Shown piece after piece: positions 53,941 through 61,875 of a stretch of 64,000 nucleotides of DNA. The notes under the pieces are model-generated. The model made no database searches and was not told the DNA's origin. It saw nothing but the letters and a program-made list of their open reading frames with translations. Source of the stretch: Arsukibacterium tuosuense (GTDB lineage Bacteria > Pseudomonadota > Gammaproteobacteria > Enterobacterales > Alteromonadaceae); contig NZ_OBEB01000005.1 of the NCBI RefSeq assembly GCF_900215315.1, positions 186,001-250,000 of the forward strand, in the 5' to 3' direction. The position numbers and the translations under genes were made by a program. The stretch's first letter is position 1, and each line of letters opens with the position of its first letter.

Positions 53941-54301
53941 GGGGCTGATACTGGATTCGACGGGATTCACGAACTCCTAGGTGCATGCCGAGGTGCGGTA
54001 GGCCTCGTAAAAAAACCGCAAAAAACTAGTCGCAAACGACGAAAACTACGCACTCGCTGCTTAATAGGCAGTAGAGAGCTCTTCCCCTCACGCATGTCTG
54101 TAAGCTGAGACTCTGGAAGATCACCCCTAACAGAATCGCGTCGCGTCTTCGCCTGGAGACAACACGTTAAAACCAATCAGGCTCGCCCGACGATAGCCTG
54201 CCATTCGGCGCTCATAGGGTTAACTAAATGAATGTGCTAAGCATGTAGTACCGAAGATGTAGGTTTTTCGGACGGGGGTTCAACTCCCCCCAGCTCCACC
54301 A
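53941..54301 (+). ncRNA. ssrA: transfer-messenger RNA (tmRNA)
   Basis: The 5' end GGGGCTGATACTGGATTCGA and the 3' end with GGTTCAACTCCCCCCAGCT and CCA form the tRNA-like acceptor and T arm, 361 bases in all. The reading frame near 54030-54063 (GCA AAC GAC GAA AAC TAC GCA CTC GCT GCT TAA) encodes the proteolysis tag ANDENYALAA. The RNA rescues ribosomes stalled on broken mRNA, with SmpB. Confidence 0.98.
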
Positions 54302-54304
54302 CAC

Positions 54305-54340
54305 AAAGCAAAAGGCCACCGCAAGGTGGCCTTTTGCTTT
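54305..54340 (+). terminator. terminator of ssrA
   Basis: A 16-base-pair perfect stem around GCAA, with core AAAAGGCCACC/GGTGGCCTTTT, follows the CCA end by 3 bases. A 30-base part of it recurs at 59171-59200. Confidence 0.9.
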
Positions 54341-54422
54341 TCTGCTATAAAACAATGCAGACAATGACTAGTACTAGTATGCTTTGATATTCAGAGGTTT
54401 AAATGTCTGGGTAAATTTTAGT

Positions 54423-55364
54423 ATGAAGTTAATAGTCAAATCAGATAAAAGCTCAAACCATACTCGACCGCCTCAACCTCATACAGTAGCCCATCCAATT
54501 GAAATGTTTACGGGACCTCTTTTCGCGGTAAAACCCGATGAGTGTGAATTTATACATGGCACTGCTTTTATTATTGCTCCAGGATATGCACTTACAGCAA
54601 CTCATGTATGGGAAGATTATCTAAAAATAATTGAAAAACGAAAATTACACGAGACACTAAAACCTGGTGCAAAACTTAATTTTATGTTGATGTTAAGAAT
54701 TGATTTACCAAGCGGTGATAGCGTCCACTTTTCAATTGAGAGAATACAATTTCATTTGAAAGGCGATATTTCAGTTTTAGAGATTATCGCTCAAGAAGGA
54801 TTCGATTGGAGTATTCTCGCACCTTATCCAACTCTGAGACTTAATCCTCCACATGTAAATGAATCTATTTATGCCTATGGTTTTCCTAATAGCTCAGTTG
54901 AAATAGAAGCTGATGGTAGAAAAGGATTCCATGTATGGACTCATTTAAGCGCAGGTACAGTGAATGAAGTTCATGAGACACACAGAGATAAAATCTTACT
55001 AAAATTTCCATGCTACCAAGTGGATGCACTATTGTTGGGGGGAATGTCCGGTGGCCCAATAACTGATTCTCAAGGTAATATTTGCGGCGTTATAGCATCA
55101 AGTCATACTTTAGAAATAATTGGTGACGAGTCACCAATTGGATATGCCTCAACACTGTGGCCAATTTTAGGAGTATGTTTAGAACAACCGCTTGGTAAAA
55201 AGAAGTATCAATATCCAAGGTTAATTAGATTGTTTAGAACTAAGGTCATAAAATCTATAGATATCGACCACTTTGAGTTAATCTGTGATCCCGAAGATTT
55301 CAGATTATTTTTATCCAATAAAAATAATGAAAGCAGAATTATACAGCTCGGCTTGGCTGAATAA
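54423..55364 (+). CDS. trypsin-like serine protease of the ssrA island
   Basis: A 313-aa protein with a chymotrypsin-type catalytic triad: His61 in ALTATHVWED, Asp115 in LKGDISVLEI and Ser209 in GGMSGGPI. No signal peptide or PDZ domain is seen, so it appears cytoplasmic, unlike DegP. The ATG at 54423 is chosen; a TTG at 54384 would add 13 residues with no support. Codons are strikingly A/T-rich compared with the flanking core genes, indicating acquisition. Proteases of this kind occur in several antiviral modules, where they act as effectors; that role here is inference from context. Confidence 0.78.
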   Translation: MKLIVKSDKSSNHTRPPQPHTVAHPIEMFTGPLFAVKPDECEFIHGTAFIIAPGYALTATHVWEDYLKIIEKRKLHETLKPGAKLNFMLMLRIDLPSGDSVHFSIERIQFHLKGDISVLEIIAQEGFDWSILAPYPTLRLNPPHVNESIYAYGFPNSSVEIEADGRKGFHVWTHLSAGTVNEVHETHRDKILLKFPCYQVDALLLGGMSGGPITDSQGNICGVIASSHTLEIIGDESPIGYASTLWPILGVCLEQPLGKKKYQYPRLIRLFRTKVIKSIDIDHFELICDPEDFRLFLSNKNNESRIIQLGLAE

Positions 55365-55421
55365 ATATCCAAACATATTTATCTTCAACGTCGTGTTTAA
55401 CACAAGAAACATGATTATTTT

Positions 55422-55520
55422 TGCCTCGCAAAGCCGATAAAGCGCGCCATCGGGGAACCCCGCCTAACACGCGAGGTAGCTGATGGCGCCCAATTAGTTT
55501 GCAAAGTCAGGCGCAAGGCA
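55422..55520. other. GC-rich nested inverted repeat between island genes
   Basis: An outer pair TGCCTCGC/GCAAGGCA (one mismatch) encloses GCGCCATC (55444-55451) paired with GATGGCGC (55482-55489), which itself holds GGGGAACCCC. GCCTAAC (55462-55468) and GTCAGGC (55506-55512) resemble integron attC core sites, with one mismatch in the second. It stands out from the AT-rich island around it. Confidence 0.45.
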
Positions 55521-55544
55521 TATAATCGAAGAAAAATTAAAAAT

Positions 55545-56549
55545 ATGAACGACTTATTAAACTCTATTAAACTATTTTTCTATGAACGCGTCAGTAACCC
55601 TCTTGTTACTGCTTTCTGCTTTTCTTGGCTCGTATTTAACTATCAATTCATATTAGTGTTTTTTTCAGGTGAGGACATTATTGGTAAATTCCACTTTCTA
55701 TCTGAAATCTATGACTCACCTTCGCACTTGGCAATACCAAAAAAGTGGACTATTGGATTAATCTATCCACTTACCACAGCCCTTACATACATCTTCTTTT
55801 TCCCGTTCCTAGCAAAGTATGTAATTAAATTCCACTATCAGAGATCGACTGAATTAAAAAACATAAAAAACATTGCAGAGGGTGAGGTGCTGGTTTCTAA
55901 TAAAAAAGCACGCGAAATTCAACGCAAGATTAATACGCTCGAAACTGAAAAAGAAGAACTAGAAACCAGACATAAATCAGAAATTAAAGCTTTTCAAGAA
56001 CAAATAGAAACACTGACAACTGAAACAAATGGCCGTTTAGAAGTCATGCAAAAGAACCTTTCAGACGTAAATCAAGAAAACACAGAGTTGAAGGCTGCAT
56101 TAAAAGTACTTAAGGATACAGCTGAAGGATCGGAAGCTACAAAAATTAACGCTGAAAAGAATCTCGCTATGTTGCGAGAACAGCTCTCTAATGTTAGCGA
56201 TGATAGAAATAGTGAGAGAGCCAGACAGGCAATTAAGTCTGCGATTACACATGCATCTAACTCATTAAATGTAAATAGTCTTTATGAGCTTATTGGAACT
56301 CCACGATCAAATACCGAAAGAGACTTAGCTTTTCTAATTATATCGAACCTATTGAATGGAGAGACAATGTCCAAGGAAGAGGTATATAGTATTTCAAAAG
56401 CGGGTAAGAGTGAGACAGGCTCTATGCTAAATAGGCTTGCGTCAAAAAACATTCTTAAGCATGAGAAAGATGCTGATGGTAGGTACCGCTATTCGTTAAC
56501 TAAACTCGGCATCGAAAAAGTGAAAACATTACTGGCAAATGCAAGTTAA
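55545..56549 (+). CDS. membrane coiled-coil protein with C-terminal winged helix
   Basis: A 334-aa protein of unknown function. Two transmembrane segments lie at about 18-42 and 68-92, a long charged coiled coil at about 110-225 (repeated Glu/Lys heptads), and a C-terminal part (about 255-334, KEEVYSISKAGKSETGSMLNRL...RYRYSLTKLGIEKV) that looks like a winged helix. The N-terminal pattern ERVSNPLVTAFCFSWLVFN recurs in hypothetical membrane proteins of accessory regions. It is AT-rich like the protease gene before it, and separated from it by a structured 180-base gap. A defence or stress role is possible but unproven. Confidence 0.65.
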   Translation: MNDLLNSIKLFFYERVSNPLVTAFCFSWLVFNYQFILVFFSGEDIIGKFHFLSEIYDSPSHLAIPKKWTIGLIYPLTTALTYIFFFPFLAKYVIKFHYQRSTELKNIKNIAEGEVLVSNKKAREIQRKINTLETEKEELETRHKSEIKAFQEQIETLTTETNGRLEVMQKNLSDVNQENTELKAALKVLKDTAEGSEATKINAEKNLAMLREQLSNVSDDRNSERARQAIKSAITHASNSLNVNSLYELIGTPRSNTERDLAFLIISNLLNGETMSKEEVYSISKAGKSETGSMLNRLASKNILKHEKDADGRYRYSLTKLGIEKVKTLLANAS

Positions 56550-56703
56550 AACTTCTATTAATACTGTGTCTGATGGGGCTAATGATTTTTCAATTTATCA
56601 GCTTCTGTGCAATTCCCCACACTTGAAAGGCATACGAGTAAATATATCTGGTATCGACAATTGATTCGTATATATTTTAGCTATATGTGTTGGGAGTTAT
56701 TGG

Positions 56704-56931
56704 ATGAGGCAAGGAATAGTATTTACAATCAACGATTCTCAGGCGGTGCAGCTACTGGTTGAAGCTCACTTTCCTGATTCTGTGAAAAAAGTTACGGTAA
56801 GGGTGGTAGGTAAAGATCGGATCTTAACGCCGGTGGAAAATAGCTGGGATTCGTTTTTTCTGCAAAGCTGTGGTGCCAGCGACGACTTTATTTCAGAACG
56901 TGCCACACAGCAGGATTTAGAGGGCACGTGA
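56704..56931 (+). CDS. orphan VapB/MazE-type antitoxin
   Basis: A 75-aa AbrB-fold antitoxin. The pattern VFTINDSQAVQLLVEAHFP, VTVRVVGKDRILTP, then WDSFF and ASDDFISER matches VapB proteins (SQAVRLP..., W.SFF, ASDDFM). No VapC toxin ORF follows: the next 155 bases contain no reading frame of that family. It may be a relic of a toxin-antitoxin pair or a solitary antitoxin. It is the last gene of the ssrA island. Confidence 0.72.
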   Translation: MRQGIVFTINDSQAVQLLVEAHFPDSVKKVTVRVVGKDRILTPVENSWDSFFLQSCGASDDFISERATQQDLEGT

Positions 56932-56936
56932 ACTTT

Positions 56937-56946
56937 CCAGCTCCAC
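56937..56946 (+). other. short copy of the tmRNA 3' end (possible att remnant)
   Basis: CCAGCTCCAC repeats the last bases of the tmRNA acceptor stem, 2.6 kb downstream of ssrA and 5 bases after the VapB stop, with AACT just upstream as in ssrA. A tRNA-like 3'-end repeat at the far side of an insert is the usual mark of integration, but 10 bases can also occur by chance. Confidence 0.35.
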
Positions 56947-57086
56947 TACTTGCCACTGTAAAATGACAAATACGAATAGCTTACGCATTGAATCGCTTAA
57001 ATTTTGCCGTTTACCCCAATGATTGTTTTCTTTTTTAAACCCTGTGTAATACTAAATCCTCATATACCCCACCACAGGCTGTTCTT

Positions 57087-59156
57087 ATGTTTAAGTACCT
57101 GGCGCCAGGCATATTGTGTCTTAGCTTGTTTGGCTGCTCACCTTCCGATAAACCGATGGAACAAGCGACAGCTGCCGTCGCAGAGCAAAGCAGTGAACAC
57201 TTTGCTGTGCTGTTTGGTGGCAGTAATGTCGGTGAGCTTAAAGTAGAGAGGCTGAACAATACGCTGAGTATTGATTATGGCTATAGCAATAACGGCCGTG
57301 GTGCCAGTAGCGAAGAAACCCTGGAGCTATCTGCTACAGGCTTGCCATTAGCATGGCAGATTTCCGGCAAGACCGTGTTTGGCAATAGTGTCGACGAAAG
57401 CTTTACTACCGACGACGGTAGCGCAACCTGGCAGGATGCCGCAGGCGGCGGTAAGGCAACTTTCTCTGGGGACTCGGTTTATGTCGCCCAAAACGCCAGC
57501 CCTTATGCACTTTACATTTATGCCAGGGCGCTGCTGAATAATGATGACAATACTTTGCCAGCTCTGCCTGGTGGCCAGCTGCGAATAGAAAAGCTTGATA
57601 CCATTTCGTTGCAAAGCGCCCAGACTGACCAGCCTGTGGCAGCAAGCATTTATGCCATATCAGGTATCAGTTTAGACCCCAGTTATATTGCCCTTAGTAA
57701 TGAGCGGCAAATGCTGGCATATCTGACGCCGCGCTTCACCCTGCTTCGACAAGACGTAGTAGCAGAAGATCAGCAACTACGGCAACTGGCAGCAGAGCTG
57801 AATGCCTCTCGCTTTGAAGATATTGCCAAGCGTGCCACTAACAAATTTGATAAACCTGTGCGCATTAATAATGTGCGGATTTTTGAACCGCAGACGCTAT
57901 CGCTTTCTGAGCCAAAATCTGTACTGCTGAACAAAAATAAAATTGCGGCAATTGAGCCGATTGTGCAAACACCTTCTGCCGACGAGGTCGTCATAGAAGG
58001 CAACGGTGGCACCCTTATTCCAGGCTTATATGAAATGCACGCTCATATGAGTGACGATGACGCCTTATTAAATGTGATGGCTGGCGTGACTTCTGTCCGC
58101 GATATGGGCAATGAAATGGATGTACTGGAAGCCCTGGAAGATAAAATTGAACGCAATGTTTTAATTGGCCCCCGCATTAGCAAAAGTGCATTTATTGAAG
58201 GTAAGAGTCCATTTTCAGCCGCAACCGGTGAACTAGCAGCAAGCGAACAAGAAGCGGTAGATTTAGTCAAAATGTATGCTGAACGCGGCGGCTATCATCA
58301 GATTAAAATATACAGTTCTATTAAAGGTGAATGGGTACCCGCTATGGTGGCGGAAGCTAAAAAGCACGGCATGCGGGTGGCAGGTCATATTCCGGCGTTT
58401 TCCAAAGTTGATGAAATGATGCAAAGCGGCTATGACGAAGTAACCCATATAAATCAGCTGATGTTGAGCTGGGTGCTGGACAGAGAAGAAGACACCCGGA
58501 CCTTATTCCGGATCACCGGTATGAAGCGTTTTGCTGATCTCGATCTGGATAGTGAAGCGGTTCAAACCTCACTGGATATTATGGTCGATAAAAATATCGC
58601 CATTGACCCAACCATGGTAATTCACGAATTCGGGCTCACCGGCCGCAACGGCGAAACCAGAATTGGCATGGTCGATTATGTTGATAATATGCCTATCGGT
58701 GTGCAGCGCTCAGCCAAACAAGCGTTGTTGAACGTAGCAGATGAGGCAGAAGATAAAGCCTATAAAGCCGCTTTTGATAAAATTCTGGCCACATTAAGTC
58801 TGATGCATCAGCGCGGCATTTTTATTGTTCCCGGCACAGACCTGGGCGGCGCATTTGAGCTGCACCGTGAGTTAGAGCTATTTTCAAAGCTTGGCATGTC
58901 TAATGCGCAGGTTTTACGCCGGGCCTCTTACGACATGGCCAACTATTTAGCGCAGGGTGAGCAATTAGGCAGTATAGAAGCCGGCAAACTGGCCGATTTT
59001 TTTCTGGTGCCGGGTAATCCGCTTGACGACTTACGGGCCATTAAAAAAATAGCCATGGTAGCGAAAGATGGTCAGATTTATTTCCCCTCTCAGGTCTATC
59101 CGCAGTTTGGGATTAAACCCTTTACTGATATGCCACGGGTGCATCAAGGTAACTAA
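57087..59156 (+). CDS. amidohydrolase lipoprotein
   Basis: A 689-aa lipoprotein (lipobox LFGC, Cys17). The N-terminal 250 residues are an unrecognised beta-rich region. The C-terminal part is an amidohydrolase of the imidazolonepropionase/prolidase-like group: metal site HAH in YEMHAHMSDDD, a candidate carboxylated Lys in HQIKIYSS, His in VAGHIPAF and VTHINQL, and Asp in PGTDLGGAF, closing with GSIEAGKLADFFLV. It probably hydrolyses a peptide- or amide-like compound in the periplasm. Composition is that of the core genome, so it lies outside the island. Confidence 0.82.
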   Translation: MFKYLAPGILCLSLFGCSPSDKPMEQATAAVAEQSSEHFAVLFGGSNVGELKVERLNNTLSIDYGYSNNGRGASSEETLELSATGLPLAWQISGKTVFGNSVDESFTTDDGSATWQDAAGGGKATFSGDSVYVAQNASPYALYIYARALLNNDDNTLPALPGGQLRIEKLDTISLQSAQTDQPVAASIYAISGISLDPSYIALSNERQMLAYLTPRFTLLRQDVVAEDQQLRQLAAELNASRFEDIAKRATNKFDKPVRINNVRIFEPQTLSLSEPKSVLLNKNKIAAIEPIVQTPSADEVVIEGNGGTLIPGLYEMHAHMSDDDALLNVMAGVTSVRDMGNEMDVLEALEDKIERNVLIGPRISKSAFIEGKSPFSAATGELAASEQEAVDLVKMYAERGGYHQIKIYSSIKGEWVPAMVAEAKKHGMRVAGHIPAFSKVDEMMQSGYDEVTHINQLMLSWVLDREEDTRTLFRITGMKRFADLDLDSEAVQTSLDIMVDKNIAIDPTMVIHEFGLTGRNGETRIGMVDYVDNMPIGVQRSAKQALLNVADEAEDKAYKAAFDKILATLSLMHQRGIFIVPGTDLGGAFELHRELELFSKLGMSNAQVLRRASYDMANYLAQGEQLGSIEAGKLADFFLVPGNPLDDLRAIKKIAMVAKDGQIYFPSQVYPQFGIKPFTDMPRVHQGN

Positions 59157-59177
59157 ATGCATGTTTTAATACAAACT

Positions 59178-59200
59178 AAAAGGCCACCGCAAGGTGGCCT
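59178..59200. repeat. copy of the ssrA terminator core
   Basis: The 23 bases from AAAAGGCCACC to GGTGGCCT are identical to 54310-54332; with the ACAAA before them, 28 of 30 bases match. It can still form an 8-bp hairpin but lacks a T run on the plus strand. It lies between convergent amidohydrolase and arfB genes. Confidence 0.75.
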
Positions 59201-59223
59201 CTGTTTATCTGATGCTCAGGAAT

Positions 59224-59643
59224 TCAGTGCTCAGGCTTGCCCTGGCGCAGGGCTTTGGTTTTGCTGCGTTGCTTTTTGCCTTCAAGCCGCCGTTGCTTGC
59301 TGCCGTAAGTGGGTTTAGTGGCAATGCGTTTTTTCTGTACCTTGGCGACTGACTGCACTAATTCGATAAACTGGGCCAGGGCGAGTTCGCGGTTCATCTC
59401 CTGGCTGCGGCTTTGCTGACACTTAATAATCACTTTACCGCTTTTGGTGATGCGGTGATCACTGCGGTTAAGCAGCCGTTGCTTGTAGAAGTCTGGTAGT
59501 GAAGAGGCGGTAATGTCGAAAATAATTTGCACTGCGGTGGCCACTTTATTAACATGCTGGCCACCTGCGCCTGAGGCGCGGATAAATTGCCATTCCAGCT
59601 CGCTGTCATCGATACTTACACTGCCTGATATTGTAATTGCCAC
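59224..59643 (-). CDS. arfB: alternative ribosome-rescue factor ArfB
   Basis: A 139-aa peptidyl-tRNA hydrolase. The catalytic GGQ is in RASGAGGQHVNKVATAVQ, and the C-terminal tail is strongly basic (KRIATKPTYGSKQRRLEGKKQRSK), which in ArfB enters the mRNA channel of stalled ribosomes. The length fits E. coli ArfB (140 aa). It is encoded 5 kb from smpB-ssrA, which do the same job by another route. Confidence 0.93.
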   Translation of the reverse strand: MAITISGSVSIDDSELEWQFIRASGAGGQHVNKVATAVQIIFDITASSLPDFYKQRLLNRSDHRITKSGKVIIKCQQSRSQEMNRELALAQFIELVQSVAKVQKKRIATKPTYGSKQRRLEGKKQRSKTKALRQGKPEH

Positions 59644-59985
59644 ACATTTCCTGCCATTTTTAGCTTAAATTGCCGTTTTATGAACTTATGCTTAATTTAT
59701 CGACTAACTGGTGATAAAAAAGTTTAAAAAATTAACAACTGTAAAATCAAGTCATTACTCGACTATTATCTTTTATCGAAACAAAACAGCTTATTTCAGG
59801 TTTGACCCATTGCATTCTGATCTGCATAGTAAATGCGCCTGAGTACCCTTAGCATCCTTAGCACAATGAAGTGCGCCCTTACTTTAGCATGGACGGTTAT
59901 GTCTTATCAGGCTAAGCATAAAAAAACATAAACCGTAATTTTTTTTCGATAGGTAAGTCAGTACTATCATCTTTAGGGCATAACG
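59644..59985. other. 342-base intergenic gap before the acyltransferase gene
   Basis: An AT-rich region with no gene. AGGG at about 59975 is the ribosome binding site of the acyltransferase. No sigma-54 site, which often precedes exosortase-system genes, was recognised. Confidence 0.5.
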
Positions 59986-60828
59986 ATGACACTGTTGAAT
60001 CCGACATTGCGACAGCCGGAGCAAAATGCTTTTGTGCCGGCAATATCCGCAGAAAAGCCAGCTAACGAACTTAATCTATCCGATTTCAGTGCATATTTTC
60101 AGGCCTCTCAGGCCATTAGCCATCACGAAAAGAATAAAGTATTCAGACTTCGCCATAAAGTCTATTGCGAAGAATTGAACTTCGAGCCGCCACGGCCATC
60201 GGGGCTTGAACAGGACGATTTTGACCGGCGCGCTTTACACTGCAGCCTGGCTGATGCCCAATCTGGTGAAATCGCAGGTACTGTGCGGTTAATTCACTGC
60301 GAACAGGAACCGGGCCCCTTGCCTATTGAAAAGTATTTTGCCGGTCGCTTTACTGCACCACACTTGTCTCCGGCGTGCTTTCCGCGGCAGCATGTTTGCG
60401 AAATCTCACGGTTAGCAGTAGCCGCGCAATTCCGGCGCAGAATAAAAGATACTGCAGCCAAGGATTTACCGGCGTTAAGCAGCTCCTCCCGACCTTTTAA
60501 CCGTTTTATTGCCATTGGCCTGTATCTGATGGCGACCGCGATGTGTCTGGAAAAAGGCTACTATCATGGCTTTGTTACTATTGAACCCAGCCTGGCCAGA
60601 ATACTGCAACGTATTGGTATTAACTTTAACCAGATTGGTGAAGCAATCGATTTTAACGGTAAACGGGCGCCCTACTATTTAGATGCCCGGGAAGTGGTTG
60701 CCAATCTGCTGCCAGAATACCGCGATTTAATGCAGCGATTAAGTGGTCAGCTGTTAACGGAACCAGAGTTAGTTGCATCAAGCCGGCAAATGACCACAAA
60801 TACTGATTTACAATGGGCTATAGCCTGA
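59986..60828 (+). CDS. PEP-CTERM/exosortase system-associated acyltransferase
   Basis: A 280-aa GNAT-type protein of the group annotated as exosortase system-associated acyltransferase, related in fold to autoinducer synthases. VFRLRHKVYCEELNFEP at about 48, SGEIAGTVRLIH and CEISRLAVAAQFRRR are its marks, with MCLEKGYYHGFVTIEPSLARILQRIG in the C-terminal half. Such proteins normally accompany exosortase and PEP-CTERM exopolysaccharide genes, none of which are in this window. The acyl product is unknown. Confidence 0.82.
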   Translation: MTLLNPTLRQPEQNAFVPAISAEKPANELNLSDFSAYFQASQAISHHEKNKVFRLRHKVYCEELNFEPPRPSGLEQDDFDRRALHCSLADAQSGEIAGTVRLIHCEQEPGPLPIEKYFAGRFTAPHLSPACFPRQHVCEISRLAVAAQFRRRIKDTAAKDLPALSSSSRPFNRFIAIGLYLMATAMCLEKGYYHGFVTIEPSLARILQRIGINFNQIGEAIDFNGKRAPYYLDAREVVANLLPEYRDLMQRLSGQLLTEPELVASSRQMTTNTDLQWAIA

Positions 60829-60830
60829 TA

Positions 60831-60871
60831 AGTTGCGTATCTGAATTATTATTGATTAACAGATAGCAACT
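60831..60871 (+). promoter_or_regulatory. inverted repeat ending at the YdjM-like start codon
   Basis: AGTTGCGTATCTG (60831-60843) and CAGATAGCAACT (60860-60871) pair over 12 bases with one bulged G. The second arm ends right at the ATG at 60872, and no Shine-Dalgarno sequence is visible, so the hairpin could limit or gate translation. Confidence 0.5.
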
Positions 60872-61840
60872 ATGGATTCATTAAGTCAGATATGTCTTGG
60901 GGCTGGCGTTGCCACGCTGGTTATCGGCCGCAAGGTTCCGGTTAAACAAGCCGTATTATGGGGGGCGGTAGCTGGCACCTTACCCGATTTAGATGTGTTG
61001 TTTGACGCTGGCGATGCCATCGCCAATATGGTTAGCCACCGGGCCCATTCTCACGCGTTGTTTTATCTGGCGTTAGTCAGCCCACTGCTTGCCTGGTTAA
61101 TATCGGCGCTTCAGCGCCAGACTGCCCTGTTCCTTCACTGGTGGCTGGCCATTGGCCTGGTGCTGATTACCCACCCCTTGCTGGATGTAATGACAATTTA
61201 TGGTACCCGCCTCGGCTTACCCTTTACCGATACGCCGTTTGGCGTTGGCAGTATTTTCATTATTGATCCCTTATATACCCTGCCGCTGTTGTTTGCGCTG
61301 ATTATAGCGCTGCTAAAGCCAAAGTGGTGTACCGGGGCTGCAGCCAGTGGTTTAGGTTTATCATCGGTTTATCTCATCTGGAGTTTCAGTGCCCAGCAAT
61401 CGATAACCTCAATAGTAGAAGCTGAATTGCCAGTGCCAGCAGCAGATGCTGTATTGGTTACCCCTACGCCATTTAATACCATATTGTGGCGGGTGTTGAT
61501 TATGACCGAACAGGGCTATTACGAGGGGTTTTATAGTGTATTGGACCGCAGCGCCGCAATTGACTACCAGTTTTTCCCACAAAATGCCCGCTTAAAGCAG
61601 CAATATAAAGCGCACCCTGACATTGCCCGAATTGCCGCCTTCAGCCACGGTTTTTACAGTTTACAGCAGCAGGATGATAAACTTATACTAACTGATTTGC
61701 GGATGGGCTTGCGCCAGAATTATGCCTTTAACTTTCTGGTGACCCCAGATACCGCCACCCCGGCCCAGGCGCTGCCCAGAGCTTATGATATGGGCACCAC
61801 CGTTCGCTGGATCCAACAACAACTGGTCGCGAGTGAGTAG
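60872..61840 (+). CDS. YdjM-like membrane metal-dependent hydrolase (DUF457)
   Basis: A 322-aa inner-membrane protein. MDSLSQICLGAGVATLVIG, GAVAGTLPDLDVLFD, VSHRAHSHALFYL and THPLLDVMTIYGTRLGLPF are the conserved blocks of the YdjM/YbcI family, with His/Asp residues likely binding a metal. About five membrane helices occupy 30-185; a soluble C-terminal half follows. E. coli ydjM is LexA-controlled, but no LexA box is seen here. The substrate is unknown (membrane lipid or polymer suspected). Confidence 0.85.
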   Translation: MDSLSQICLGAGVATLVIGRKVPVKQAVLWGAVAGTLPDLDVLFDAGDAIANMVSHRAHSHALFYLALVSPLLAWLISALQRQTALFLHWWLAIGLVLITHPLLDVMTIYGTRLGLPFTDTPFGVGSIFIIDPLYTLPLLFALIIALLKPKWCTGAAASGLGLSSVYLIWSFSAQQSITSIVEAELPVPAADAVLVTPTPFNTILWRVLIMTEQGYYEGFYSVLDRSAAIDYQFFPQNARLKQQYKAHPDIARIAAFSHGFYSLQQQDDKLILTDLRMGLRQNYAFNFLVTPDTATPAQALPRAYDMGTTVRWIQQQLVASE

Positions 61841-61875
61841 TTACCAGAGCGCTGGTAACTACTTTGCTACCATGA

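Noticed and set aside
54305-56946. Integrase or prophage genes in the ssrA island
   Set aside because: No tyrosine recombinase, excisionase or phage structural frame is present; the insert is too small for an intact prophage.
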